Positions 31,663 through 41,999 of a stretch of DNA of 64,000 bases are shown in pieces. The notes under the pieces are model-generated. The model was not told where the DNA came from. It did not search any database and saw only the letters and a program-made list of their open reading frames with translations. A program made the position numbers and the translations under genes. How positions within the stretch are numbered: position 1 is the first letter of the stretch; every line of letters starts with the position of its first letter. Source of the DNA: Apoderus coryli (lineage: Eukaryota > Arthropoda > Insecta > Coleoptera > Attelabidae); the NCBI GenBank assembly GCA_911728435.2, contig OU452205.1, forward strand, positions 19,028,080 through 19,092,079, written 5' to 3'.

Positions 31663-31971
31663 AAACAAACTATTACATTGACAGTAATAAATTTATATTA
31701 TAATGTCATAGTTACCATACTATACTTTTCCTAAAATTTCCATTGCAATTTGTTGTTTTTAGCCTTACAACATCGTGTTGATTTTCGTTTTGTGAATAAT
31801 ATGCGGCTTCTGTTTTCGAAATGATAGTGGTATTGGTCAGATTTTTTTTAACATAGTTTGTTTTTTGTTTTACCTACTGATTTCAGAGAATGCATTATTA
31901 CTTTTATTTTATATATAGGGTTTGTTCAAAAAGTGCTATGATTTATGTTGTTATGGTTTTATATAATATTG
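31663..31971. other. Non-coding DNA left of the PLE-derived satellite
   Basis: No coding similarity. TATATAGGGTTTGTTCAAAA near 31,912 may be a mariner-type end (AGGGTTTGTTCAAAA), left as a possibility. The satellite starts in the last bases. Confidence 0.4.
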
Positions 31972-34900
31972 TTATATACTTGACTTAAATATTGGATATC
32001 GGTCCTATGATTTACACTGTCAGTTGTCTTCTTTATATGTATCATTTCGAGCAACTCTCGTTTTCTTTGTTGTGTTCTGTCGTGAGGATCTTTGTGTTTT
32101 CGAAATCGAAAGTGTGCTTGTGTGCCTCCATGTGTTTTTTTAGTGCTGTTTCGGAAAAACAGCACAGGTATATGAAATCCCGTGTCAAAATTGCACAGCA
32201 TCGTACGTAGGTCAAACGAAACAACATCTCGAAAAGAGATTAAATAGCCATACAAATCCTAACACTCCGGTATATTGTTATATACTTGACTTAAATATTG
32301 GATATCGGTCCTATCATTTACACTGTCAGTTGTCTTCTTTATATGTATCATTTCGAGCAGCTCTCGTTTTCTTGTGTTGTGTTCTGTCGTGAGGATCTTT
32401 GTGTTTTCGAAATCGAAAGTGTGCTAGTGTGCCTCCATGTGTTTTTTTAGTGCTGTTTCGGAAAAACAGCACAGGTATATGAAATATTGTGTCAAAATTG
32501 CACATCATCGTACGTAGGTCAAACGAAACAACATCTCGAAAAGAGATTAAATAGCCATAAAAATCCTAACACTCCGGTATATTGTTATATACTTGACTTA
32601 AATATTGGACATCGGTCCTATCATTTACACTGTCAGTTGTCTTCTTTATATGTATCATTTCGAGCAGCTCTCGGTGTTTTTGTGTTGTGTTCTGTCGTGA
32701 AGATCTTTGTGTTTTCGAAATTGAAAGTGTGCTTATATGCTGTTTCGGAAAAACAGCACAGGTATATGAAATCCCGTGTCAAAATTGCACAGCATCGTAC
32801 GTAGGTCAAACGAAACAACATCTCGAAAAGAGATTAAATAGCCATAAAAATCCTAACACTCCGGTATATTGTTATATACTTGACTTAAATATTGGACATC
32901 GGTCCTATCATTTACACTGTCAGTTGTCTTCTTTATATGTATCATTTCGAGCAGCTCTCGTTTCTTGTGTTGTGTTCTGTCGTGAGGATCTTTGTGTTTT
33001 GGAAATTGAAAGTGTGCTTGTGTGCCTCCATGTGTTTTTTAGTGCTGTTTCGGAAAAACAGCACAGGTATATGAAATCCCGTGTCAAAATTGCACAGCAT
33101 CGTACGTAAGTCAAACGAAACAACATCTCGAAAAGAGATTAAATAGCCATACAAATCCTAACACTCCGGTATATTGTTATATACTTGACTTAAATATTGG
33201 ACATCGGTCCTATCATTTACACTGTCTTCTTTATATGTATCATTTCGAGCAGCTCTCGGTGTTCTTGTGTTGTGTTCTGTCGTGAGGATCTTTGTGTTTT
33301 CGAAATCGAAAGTGTGCTTGTGTGCCTCCATGTGTTTTTTTAGTGCTGTTTCGGAAAAACAGCACAGGTATATGAAATCCCGTGTCAAAATTGCACAGCA
33401 TCGTACGTAGGTCAAACGAAACAACATCTCGAAAAGGGATTAAATAGCCATACAAATCCTAACCCTCCGGTATATTGTTATATACTTGACTTAAATATTG
33501 GATATCGGTCCTATCATTTACACTGTCAGTTGTCTTCTTTATATGTATCATTTCGAGCAGCTCTCGTTTTCTTGTGTTGTGTTCTGTCGTGAGGATCTTT
33601 GTGTTTTCGAAATTGAAAGTGTGCTTATGTGCCTCCATGTGTTTTTTAGTGCTGTTTCGGAAAAACAGCACAGGTATATGAAATCCCGTGTCAAAATTGC
33701 ACATCATCGTACGTAGGTCAAACGAAACAACATCTCGAAAAGAGATTAAATAGCCATAAAAATCCTAACACTCCGGTATATTGTTATATACTTGACTTAA
33801 ATATTGGACATCGGTCCTATCATTTACACTGTCAGTTGTCTTCTTTATATGTATCATTTCGAGCAGCTCTCGTTTCTTGTGTTGTGTTCTGTCGTGAGGA
33901 TCTTTGTGTTTTGGAAATTGAAAGTGTGCTTGTGTGCCTCCATGTGTTTTTTAGTGCTGTTTCGGAAAAACAGCACAGGTATATGAAATCCCGTGTCAAA
34001 ATTGCACAGCATCGTACGTAGGTCAAACGAAACAACATCTCGAAAAGAGATTAAATAGCCATACAAATCCTAACACTCCGGTATATTGTTATATACTTGA
34101 CTTAAATATTGGACATCGGTCCTATCATTTACACTGTCTTCTTTATATGTATCATTTCGAGCAGCTCTCGGTGTTCTTGTGTTGTGTTCTGTCGTGAGGA
34201 TCTTTGTGTTTTCGAAATCGAAAGTGTGCTTGTGTGCCTCCATGTGTTTTTTTAGTGCTGTTTCGGAAAAACAGCACAGGTATATGAAATCCCGTGTCAA
34301 AATTGCACAGCATCGTACGTAGGTCAAACGAAACAACATCTCGAAAAGGGATTAAATAGCCATACAAATCCTAACCCTCCGGTATATTGTTATATACTTG
34401 ACTTAAATATTGGATATCGGTCCTATCATTTACACTGTCAGTTGTCTTCTTTATATGTATCATTTCGAGCAGCTCTCGTTTTCTTGTGTTGTGTTCTGTC
34501 GTGAGGATCTTTGTGTTTTCGAAATTGAAAGTGTGCTTATGTGCCTCCATGTGTTTTTTAGTGCTGTTTCGGAAAAACAGCACAGGTATATGAAATCCCG
34601 TGTCAAAATTGCACATCATCGTACGTAGGTCAAACGAAACAACATCTCGAAAAGAGATTAAATAGCCATAAAAATCCTAACACTCCGGTATATTGTTATA
34701 TACTTGACTTAAATATTGGACATCGGTCCTATCATTTACACTGTCTTCTTTATATGTATCATTTCGAGCAGCTCTCGGTGTTCTTGTGTTGTGTTGTGTC
34801 GTGAGGATCTTTGTGTTTTCGAAATCGAAAGTGTGCTTGTGTGCCTCCATGTGTTTTTTTAGTGCTGTTTCGGAAAAACAGCACAGGTATATGAAATCCC

Positions 34901-35764
34901 GTGTCAAAATTGCACAGCATCGTACGTAGGTCAAACGAAACAACATCTCGAAAAGAGATTAAATAGCCATACAAATCCTAACACTCCGGTATATTGTTAT
35001 ATACTTGACTTAAATATTGGATATCGGTCCTATCATTTACACTGTCAGTTGTCTTCTTTATATGTATCATTTCGAGCAGCTCTCGTTTTCTTGTGTTGTG
35101 TTCTGTCGTGAGGATCTTTGTATTTCGAAAATGAAAGTGTGCTTATGTGCCTCCATGTGTTTTTTAGTGCTGTTTCGGAAAAACAGCACAGTTATATGAA
35201 ATCCCGTGTCAAAATTGCACATCATCGTACGTAGGTCAAACGAAACAACATCTCGAAAAGAGATTAAATAGCCATAAAAATCCTAACACTCCGGTATATT
35301 GTTATATACTTGACTTAAATATTCAGTCAGTTGTCTTCTTTATATGTATCATTTCGAGCAGCTCTCGGTGTGCTTGTGTTGTGTTCTGTCGTGAGGATCT
35401 TTGTGTTTTCGAAATTGAAAGTGTGCTTGTGTGCCTCCATGTGTTTTTTTTAGTGTTGTTTCGGAAAAACAGCACAGGCATATGAAATCCCGTGTCGAAA
35501 TTGCACAGCATCGTACGTAGGTCAAACAAAACAACATCTCGAAAAGAGATTAAATAGCCATAAAAATCCTAACACTCCGGTATATTGTTATATACTTGAC
35601 TTAAATATTGGATATCGGTCCTATCATTTACACTGTCAGTTGTCTTCTTTATTTGTATCATTTCGAGCAGCTCTCGTTTCTTGTGTTGTGTTCTGTCGTG
35701 AGGATCTTTGTGTTTTCGAAATCGAAAGTGTGGTTGTGGGCCTCCATGTGTTTTTTAGTGCTAT
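31972..35764. repeat. ~305-bp satellite made of two inverted pieces of a PLE GIY-YIG region
   Basis: Monomers start (TTATATACTTGACTTAAATA) at 31,972, 32,278, 32,585, 32,872, 33,177, 33,478, 33,784, 34,089, 34,390, 34,696, 34,997, 35,302 and 35,588. That is 12 full units of 286-307 bp plus a part. In each unit the first ~175 bp encode, on the minus strand, the last part of a PLE protein (ALKKHMEAHKHTFDFENTKI ... NDRTDIQYLSQVYNNI). The remaining ~125 bp encode, on the plus strand, the preceding part (VYEIPCQNCTASYVGQTKQH then LEKRLNSHKNPNTP). The halves meet at a small hairpin. The 60-140-codon frames throughout the array are by-products. Confidence 0.92.
32872..34695. repeat. Two copies of a 912-bp trimeric higher-order repeat
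   Basis: Monomer lengths run 305, 301, 306, 305, 301, 306 between 32,872, 33,784 and 34,696. Diagnostic variants repeat at a distance of exactly 912: loss of CAGTTGT in the second monomer (33,227 and 34,139), CGGTGTTC against CGTTTTC, and CATCATCG against CAGCATCG. The blocks are nearly identical (one visible difference is GTAAGTC/GTAGGTC at 33,109/34,021). Higher-order structure of this kind is what unequal exchange in satellite DNA produces. Confidence 0.88.
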
Positions 35765-36650
35765 TTTTCCGAAACTGACAGTGTAAATGATAGGACCGAT
35801 ATCCAATATTTAAGTCAAGTATATAACCATATACCGGAGTGTTAGGATTTTTATGGCTATTTAATCTCTTTTCGAGATGTTTCTTTTGACCTACGTACGA
35901 TGCTGTGAAATTTTGACACGGGATTTCATATAACACAGGGGTTTTTTTGTTTAGGTGTTTTGGATTTTAGTCTAGTATATAATGAAGACTTTAATGTGTT
36001 CTTACTTTTGTGGCAGACGGTGTTTTGTGTTTTTTTAATTTCTTTTTTAAGTTTTTAGACAGAGCTTTTATATAGGGAATGGAAACACATTTTTGTTCCT
36101 CGACAGTATTCTCATTGTTTTTATTTTTAGTCTTGTTATATGCGCTGTTTATTCTTTTCTTAAAAATCTTTTCTATCATGGGTTTAGGGTAGTCGTTAGC
36201 TTTTAGAGCTGTTTTGGCTTTATTTATTGTTTCAGGTCGGAATTCGGGGTCTGTTCGTTTTATTGCTCGGTCCGCTAATCCGATTAGGACGGTTTTTCTT
36301 TGACTTAGAGGGTAATTAGAATTATAATTTGTGTATCGTTGGGACCATGTAGGTTTTGTGTACTACTTAGTTCTAATTCTGGTCTAGGAAATTTATTTCG
36401 TTGTTTTGTTCTATTTCAATTGTAAATTGGAGTTTTGGATGGTATGTGTTGAATAGTTCGTGTATGTTATGTGTTTCGCTATTGGGTATTAGGGCAACAC
36501 AATCGTCAAACAAGGAGGTTGGTTTAAAGGAGAGTGAATTTATTATGGTCGTTTCAAGGTCTTCCATAACAAGTTAGGCTATGGCACTTGATATTGATGC
36601 ACCCATAGCTACACCGTTTATTTGTTTGTATAATTTTGTTTCAAATTCAA
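35765..36650 (-). pseudogene. Decayed Penelope-like element, RT end and GIY-YIG domain
   Basis: Minus-strand pieces in order: LNTYHPKLQFTIEIEQNNEI-type RT sequence (36,373-36,567, with the YVDDC box reduced to FDDC), RWSQRYTNY..., GLADRAIKRTDPEFRPETIN, MIEKIFKKRINSAYNKTKNK (35,991-36,179), then LYEIPCQNFTASYVGQKKHL and EKRLNSHKNPNTPVY (35,780-35,935). There are many frameshifts and stops. It differs clearly from the pair at 39,797-44,248 (IPCQNC against IPCNNC), so it is another PLE family, and it matches the satellite monomers closely. Confidence 0.85.
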
Positions 36651-36889
36651 AATAACCTAATACCCAAGGGAAAACAAAGTAATTGAAATTATGAACCAAG
36701 GTTCAAGAAAACACAAAGAAAAGGTGTTTTCGTTCAAATTTTATTGATTTGTCTTCCATTTTACACGTTTCTGAAGTTGTGACACGTATTCTTTCTTCTA
36801 TCTCTTCTAAAAGTGCCATTTCATTTGCTGCATATGCTGATACAAATCAAGTCGCTTTACTGGAACTGCACTTGCGTCATATTATGGTA
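36651..36889. other. Junction between decayed PLE and BEL/Pao integrase end
   Basis: No recognisable coding sequence. It may hold the degraded 3' end of the BEL/Pao pol gene (minus) or the truncated start of the PLE. No LTR was identified. Confidence 0.35.
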
Positions 36890-37497
36890 ATGACGTTAGC
36901 GGTCTGCCAACCAAAAAGTGAGCAGGAGTAAGAGGAAGAAGATCATCAGGTTCACATGAAAGATGGGAAACAGTTCGCCTGTTCAGTACTGATTCAATTT
37001 GAACTAGAAGCGTGTATAGGCATTCGAAGGTTAAAGGTGTATTTCCTATAAAACGTTTTAAATCGTGTTTAGCACTACGTACACCAGATTACCAAATTCC
37101 GCCAAAATGCGAAGAATATGGTGGAATAAACTTCCACGTAATATTTTCTTTAGACGCACCTTGTTCAATGCATGCTTGATTATTTTTAATAAAATTACCT
37201 ATAAGTTCCATAACTCTGATTTTGCAGCAACAAAATGTTATCTGAGAACACCCTACAAGGTCATCCACGACGGTCCAGAATATCTACCAAGAGCTAACAG
37301 TAGGAATATTTTGATAATTCTGTCACCAATACTATGTGCACAGCTCTTGTTAGAAAACAAACAAATATACGACTTAGTGATGCAATTCGGACGGCGTACT
37401 TTGTTTTTAATTAATATAGGTCCAGCATAGTCTACTCCAATGACTTCAAAAGGATGCCTTGGATTTAACCGTCGCGGAACCTGTAAGAAGATCATCT
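36890..37497 (-). pseudogene. BEL/Pao integrase fragment
   Basis: The minus strand shows PRRLNPRHPFEVIGVDYAGP then ILIKNKVRRP (37,390-37,490), the DYAGP motif at the first catalytic aspartate of BEL/Pao integrases. Farther on comes VQIESVLNRRTVSHLSCEPD then LLPLTPAHFLVGRPL (36,895-37,010), the classic end of the BEL integrase core, with frame changes between. It is joined at 37,497-37,517 directly to RT sequence, so the RT C-terminal part, RNase H and integrase N terminus are deleted. Confidence 0.85.
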
Positions 37498-37516
37498 ACG
37501 TCGAAATCCTACTTAA

Positions 37517-37990
37517 TTATATCTGCAAACTACGAAAAAGATTTTTCATTGTCCATAGCAAGTTGAATGAGACGCCGAATAGACAAAAACGAACCAGCCG
37601 TGGTACCATAAGTAACCGTTTGCAATTCATACGTGAAAAGCTCCTTATCGGGACTACTTCTCCAGAGAATACATTGCAATGGCAAATGTTCGTCAGCAAT
37701 ATTCACATTTCTATACATTTTTTCAATATCTGCAGTCACTGATATAGCCTGTTGCCTGAACCTGAGTTAAATTAAAAAGAGACTTTGCTGCAATACAGGG
37801 CCGTTCATTTGAATATGATTAAGTGAATAACCAGTTGAACTTGGGGCACTTGCCGATGCAAGTATTCGATAATACTGTTCGTAATTTAGTAGTAAGGCTA
37901 TCTTCACGAAAAACCCCGCAGTGAGGAAGTTAAAACGTTACGTCATGTTTTTTAGATATATTTGCGACTTTTTTCATATGTCCAGCTTCT
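37517..37990 (-). pseudogene. BEL/Pao reverse transcriptase fragment
   Basis: The minus strand reads LPHCGVFREDSLTTKLRTVL, a gap-prone stretch with NERPCIAAKSLFNL, then TADIEKMYRNVNIADEHLPL and QCILWRSSPDKE, YELQTVTYGTTAGSF. TADIEKMYR is RT motif A of BEL/Pao and TYGT.....F its motif B. Frameshifts at about 37,740 and earlier. The YVDD motif C is missing because of the deletion at about 37,510. Confidence 0.85.
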
Positions 37991-38400
37991 AATGCTCTTC
38001 CATAAATTCGCAATATAAGTTACGAAACATAGTATCTTTCTGTAATTTATTTCTTTGAATATTAAAAAAACGATTATTTGCTTGAGCATAGGATTCACCA
38101 AGTTTATTTACTGAAGCTTTAAGCGGCTTTAAGCGGAACAGAAACCACATATCGACCGCTAGGTAAGCGTTGAACATTATGAATAAAATGTTTTTCACAA
38201 AGTAGGTATTCTTTCTTGTGACATTGTACTTAGAATAGTGCTCAATTGGACCAGAAACTATCCAGCCAGTATTTTGAAGCACTGGTTTGTTATTACGAAG
38301 GAAATGCTGACCGTTACAAATAAGACGCCAAAATAGGTCAGCTCCAATCAAGATATCTATCGATCCAGGTTCAAAAAACGATCTGCCAGTTTAATATTTG
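37991..38400 (-). pseudogene. BEL/Pao protease-RT linker region
   Basis: MIGADLFWRLICNGQHFLRN then NKPVLQNTGWIVSGPI (38,230-38,351) is the characteristic segment after the aspartic protease in BEL/Pao polyproteins (GADLFW ... LQNT..GWI.SG). The rest continues to FRNLYCEFMEEH. Confidence 0.85.
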
Positions 38401-38915
38401 CAGGAATCTCTAACTTTCTACATTTTCACACTAGGTAAGTTTTCAGTTATTCTGGGCCACACGAAACAAGTAATATTTTCAGGGAAATTGTTATATTGAG
38501 ATTATATAACAATATGACATTTATATTGGACAGCAGAAACAGAGTTATTTAGACCTTTAACAGAGATATTTGTTTCTTCAATTATGGGTATACCTAATCT
38601 ACTGCAAAGGGACTTGGAAATAAAACTTGACTGATACCCACTATCTAATAGGGCTCTAACAGAATGCAATTTTCCATCTTTATCACATACATTAACATAA
38701 GCAGTTGATAAGAGCACTACATCTAACAAACCATTGGTAGAAAAAGAACTGGCACTAGCCTGACCTTGGCTAACAGGAACTTGAATTGAAAAATTTGAAG
38801 ATACATCACGAGGTTGTGAATTCTTATTCGAGGAATCGTTAGGAAATAGTCCTAACGACATGTAGAACTGCGAGAAACTCTTGAAAAATGACCGAAACGC
38901 AAGCAATTTACACAA
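38401..38915 (-). pseudogene. BEL/Pao aspartic protease region
   Basis: The minus strand contains VRALLDSGYQSSFISKSLCS then RLGIPI (about 38,590-38,690). LLDSG is the retropepsin active site of the DUF1758-type proteases; the usual serine after GS is a tyrosine here. Upstream residues (QPRDVSSNFSIQV...) form the low-complexity linker from gag. Open for 137 codons. Confidence 0.85.
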
Positions 38916-39784
38916 AGCTTTAACGCTATCCCTTTTCTTGATCTATCTTCAGTAGAACGATGCAAAAACTATGAACAGTTTTGTATATAATGTGATTTTT
39001 TACACATTTGACAAACAGGAATATTTTTATATTTTGCATCACTATCTGTGACCAAAAAACCACGAGTTGAATTAGGATTACGTTTTTCAAAATGTTTGTG
39101 ATGATTCTCTAAAATATTTTGTTTAAGTGAGTCTAATAATTCCGCTCGAGATTTTAAAAAATCTTTAAAGTTCTCACATGTTGGAACAGTATTTTTTGCT
39201 GTTTAAAACTTTTCACATTCAAAATTTGTAGATTTATCCAACTTTTCTGCTGCTAAAGCTACTATAAGAACATCCCAATTTTCCGTAGGCTGTTCCAACT
39301 GCTTGAGAGCTCCTAAATTTTTCATTAGCGTGTCTATTAAGCCTCTCAATTCAACTGAAGAATATTTTTTAACATGATCTATATTAAGCAATGCTTTAAC
39401 GTGATAATTGATTAACAAACGAGGACAATTGTACCGCTCCGTAATGCAATTCCAAGCCGTAATATAGTTTTGAGCAGAAAATTCCATGGATTTTAAAATA
39501 TCAGCAGGGGGGCTATCTAATGATGCCCTCAAATAATGGAATTTTTCAATAAGACTTAGGCATTGAATATTATGCTTTAAAGATTCATAGGTACCGCGGT
39601 ACTCAAGCCATTGAAGATTTTTGCCGCTAAACGTAGGTAACGAGATCTTCGGTAATTTTACTAAATTAGACAAATTATTTTGCTCACTGTGGATACTACC
39701 AGCTGCACTATGGGAAGATGTAGATGGACAATTATTTTTGCAGTCGTATTTTGAGAGCAAATCACGAGCTAAACTTACCTGATC
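38916..39784 (-). pseudogene. BEL/Pao gag, main part with zinc knuckles
   Basis: The minus-strand frame 39,203-39,784 contains LPKISLPTFSGKNLQWLEYR, the start of the DUF1759 gag domain, through LTSRYNCPRLLINYHVKALL-like sequence to NWDVLIVALAAEKLD. After a frameshift near 39,200 come KTFKDFLKSRAELLDSL and two zinc knuckles, CQMCKKSHYIQNC and CVNCLRFGHFSR. The frame runs at its 5' end into the 12-bp duplication at 39,785-39,796 and continues on the other side of the PLE pair at 44,261. Confidence 0.88.
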
Positions 39785-39796
39785 ATAAAACATTGT
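39785..39796. repeat. Left 12-bp target duplication of the PLE pair
   Basis: ATAAAACATTGT; identical to 44,249-44,260. On the minus strand it encodes part of the BEL gag (ACA ATG TTT TAT), which reads continuously into the sequence on either side. Confidence 0.9.
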
Positions 39797-39937
39797 ATTT
39801 ATTTTTTTGTTATTCTTGAACCGCTATTCTAATTCTTTTCAGTTTACTTTCTTGGGGTGTTCGGTCCTTATAAAAAATTCTTCTTTATTTTACATAACAA
39901 TATTCATTTTTTATTTTCGTCACGATCACACTGAACA

Positions 39938-39990
39938 TAAATTAAACGACGTTTCGTTACTAATTAGTAACTTCTTCAGGTTAAAACATT
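39938..39990 (-). ncRNA. Minimal hammerhead motif, left PLE flank
   Basis: Minus strand: CTGAAGA, stem II GTTAC/GTAAC around TAATTA, GAAA, CGTC. Core boxes fit; stem III is two pairs. A short stem I AAC/GTT follows. Identical to the motif in the right flank. Confidence 0.62.
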
Positions 39991-40369
39991 TTCTTCTGAA
40001 ATTACATACAATATTATTTTCTAAAAACTATTTTTACATTTTGATTATTTATTACCTAACACAAATTCCAATTCGTCAATGTCAAAAAAGGACAAACAAT
40101 TTTCATTCTATTTACAAACACATTTATAACATTTAAATATAATAAAATACATATTTATTTATTGATGGAAACTATTGTCCGGTATGATTGTATTGAAAGT
40201 ATTAGTAGTAGCAACAGTACAAATTCAAATACGAAGGCACCCTTTTTCTTCTTTTTTTTTTTTCTTTTTTTATTTCCTTTTTTCCCGTTTGATCTCCTTT
40301 AAAACAGTTGAGGTACTTGAAAGGTATACATTTTATTATAAATAAATACAGGGGGTTTAAGTAGAATTT

Positions 40370-41929
40370 TTATTTTATGATATTGTGATAGATACTGCTT
40401 AGATGTTGGATGTCAGTTCTGTCATTAACGCTGTTTTTATTTTTTTTGATGTATATCATTTCTAAAAATTCTCTTTTTTTTGTGTGTTGTTCCATGTCTA
40501 AAATTTTTGTATTACAAAAGTTGAAAGTGTGGTTTGTGGCCTCAATATGTTTTTTAAGTGCTGTTTTGGTGTTAGAGTTTTTGTGTCCGTTTAATCTTTT
40601 ACCTAAATTTTGCATGGTTTGTCCAATATAGACACCATCGCAATTGTTACATGGAATTTGGTAGATTACATGTGATTTTTTTAGATGTGGTGTTTGCGTT
40701 TTCAAATTGCTAAAGACGTTTGCCTTGAAAGTGTTTGTATTTTTGTGGCACGTTTGCAAATTATAGGGTTTTAATTTTTTTTGGAACGACTCTGAGAAAC
40801 CAGGTATATAAGGAATGGATATGTATTTTATATTATTGTTGGTAACTTTTTTTTGTTCATCGTTATTGTAAAATTTGTGGATGCGTTTCTTAAAAATTTT
40901 GTTTATAAAATTTTTGGGATAGTTGTTTTTGTTTAGTGTATTTTTCGCTTTATTTATACACTCCTCTCTATATTCTGGGTCTGTCAATTTTATTACTCTA
41001 TCAGCGAGACCAATAACCACACTCTTTTTTTGGGATATAGGATGGTGTGAATGAAAGTTAGTATATCTACCAGACCATGTAGGTTTTGTATACCATTTGG
41101 TTTTTAGTTCAGGATTGGTGTTTATTAATGTAAGATCCAAAAAGTTTATTGTTTTTTGATTCTCTATTTCAGTAGTGAATTGCAACTTTGGGTGGTATGA
41201 ATTTAAAGTGTTGTGCATTGATGTTATGTGTGTGTTTGGTATGATAGTGATGCAATCATCTACATATCTATAAAAAAACAGGGGTTTGAAAGGTAAAGAT
41301 GGAATGATAGTAGTTTCTAAATCCTCAAGCACCAACTGAGCAATTGCACTTGAAATTGATGAGCCCATAGCAACTCCCTCAATGTGTTGGTAGTAATTAT
41401 CTTCATACTGAAAATATGTTGATGTTAAAGTCAGTTCGATTGCTTCAAGGAAATCCTCCAATGGGACATCCGTGTGTTTCTCAATTTCAGACCACCGTTT
41501 TTCAACTACTTCCTTGGCAAGTTGAATTGGAATGTTGGTATACAAAGAAACGACATCAAAGGACACCATTTGGTAATTCGACGGAATAGAAATATGTTTG
41601 ATTTTCTCTTTAAACTGCCATGAATCCTTTATGTAATGTTCATTTTTATTAATAACATTTTCCAAAATTCGTTTTAAATAGTCAGCTAATGGTTTAGTTG
41701 GAGATTGGACACATGATACAATAGGTCTTAGAGGTATATTATTCTTGTGCAATTTTGGGAGTCCATAAATTTTTGGCGGAATGGCATTATATATTTTAAA
41801 ACTCTTTGCCGTTTTTGGAGAAATGTATAAATTATCTTCCCATTTTTTTATTAATTTATTACTTTTTGATTGGTATTTATTTGTTGGATCATGGTCTAGT
41901 AATTTGTATGTGGTTTCATCCTTCAACAA
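40370..41929 (-). CDS. PLE reverse transcriptase/GIY-YIG protein, left copy, 5'-truncated
   Basis: 519 residues from the first in-frame methionine. RT motifs: YGLPKLHKNNIPLRPIVSCV, VSFDVVSLYTNIPI (A), EGVAMGSSISSAIAQLVLED (B), YRYVDDCITIIP (C), INFLDLTL. C-terminal GIY-YIG nuclease: VIYQIPCNNCDGVYIGQTMQ, then GKRLNGHK with the catalytic arginine, and EFLEMIYI with the catalytic glutamate. Compared with the right copy it has a 2-base loss near 41,934 that shifts the upstream frame, and one replacement (INTNP against ININP). The N-terminal part is missing at the 41,999/42,000 junction. The enzyme would prime and copy its RNA in the nucleus; this truncated copy is unlikely to act alone. Confidence 0.9.
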   Translation of the reverse strand: MLKDETTYKLLDHDPTNKYQSKSNKLIKKWEDNLYISPKTAKSFKIYNAIPPKIYGLPKLHKNNIPLRPIVSCVQSPTKPLADYLKRILENVINKNEHYIKDSWQFKEKIKHISIPSNYQMVSFDVVSLYTNIPIQLAKEVVEKRWSEIEKHTDVPLEDFLEAIELTLTSTYFQYEDNYYQHIEGVAMGSSISSAIAQLVLEDLETTIIPSLPFKPLFFYRYVDDCITIIPNTHITSMHNTLNSYHPKLQFTTEIENQKTINFLDLTLINTNPELKTKWYTKPTWSGRYTNFHSHHPISQKKSVVIGLADRVIKLTDPEYREECINKAKNTLNKNNYPKNFINKIFKKRIHKFYNNDEQKKVTNNNIKYISIPYIPGFSESFQKKLKPYNLQTCHKNTNTFKANVFSNLKTQTPHLKKSHVIYQIPCNNCDGVYIGQTMQNLGKRLNGHKNSNTKTALKKHIEATNHTFNFCNTKILDMEQHTKKREFLEMIYIKKNKNSVNDRTDIQHLSSIYHNIIK

Positions 41930-41999
41930 ACAACATTTTTTCTTTATACATATTTTTGTTCATAATTACTGTTTTATTGGATTTATCAGGTTTTAGAAT

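Noticed and set aside
31972..35764. CRISPR-like periodic array
   Set aside because: Unit length ~305 bp, no short repeat/spacer structure, monomers nearly identical along their whole length, eukaryotic setting.
32000..35936. Many open frames of 60-140 codons on both strands of the satellite
   Set aside because: They are the two half-domains of a PLE protein plus reverse-strand shadows repeated with each monomer; none could form a complete GIY-YIG domain because the halves are in opposite orientation.
40410..40631. Plus-strand frame inside left PLE (and its mirror at 43,451-43,672)
   Set aside because: Antisense shadow of the GIY-YIG region; its occurrence in both arms follows from the palindrome.
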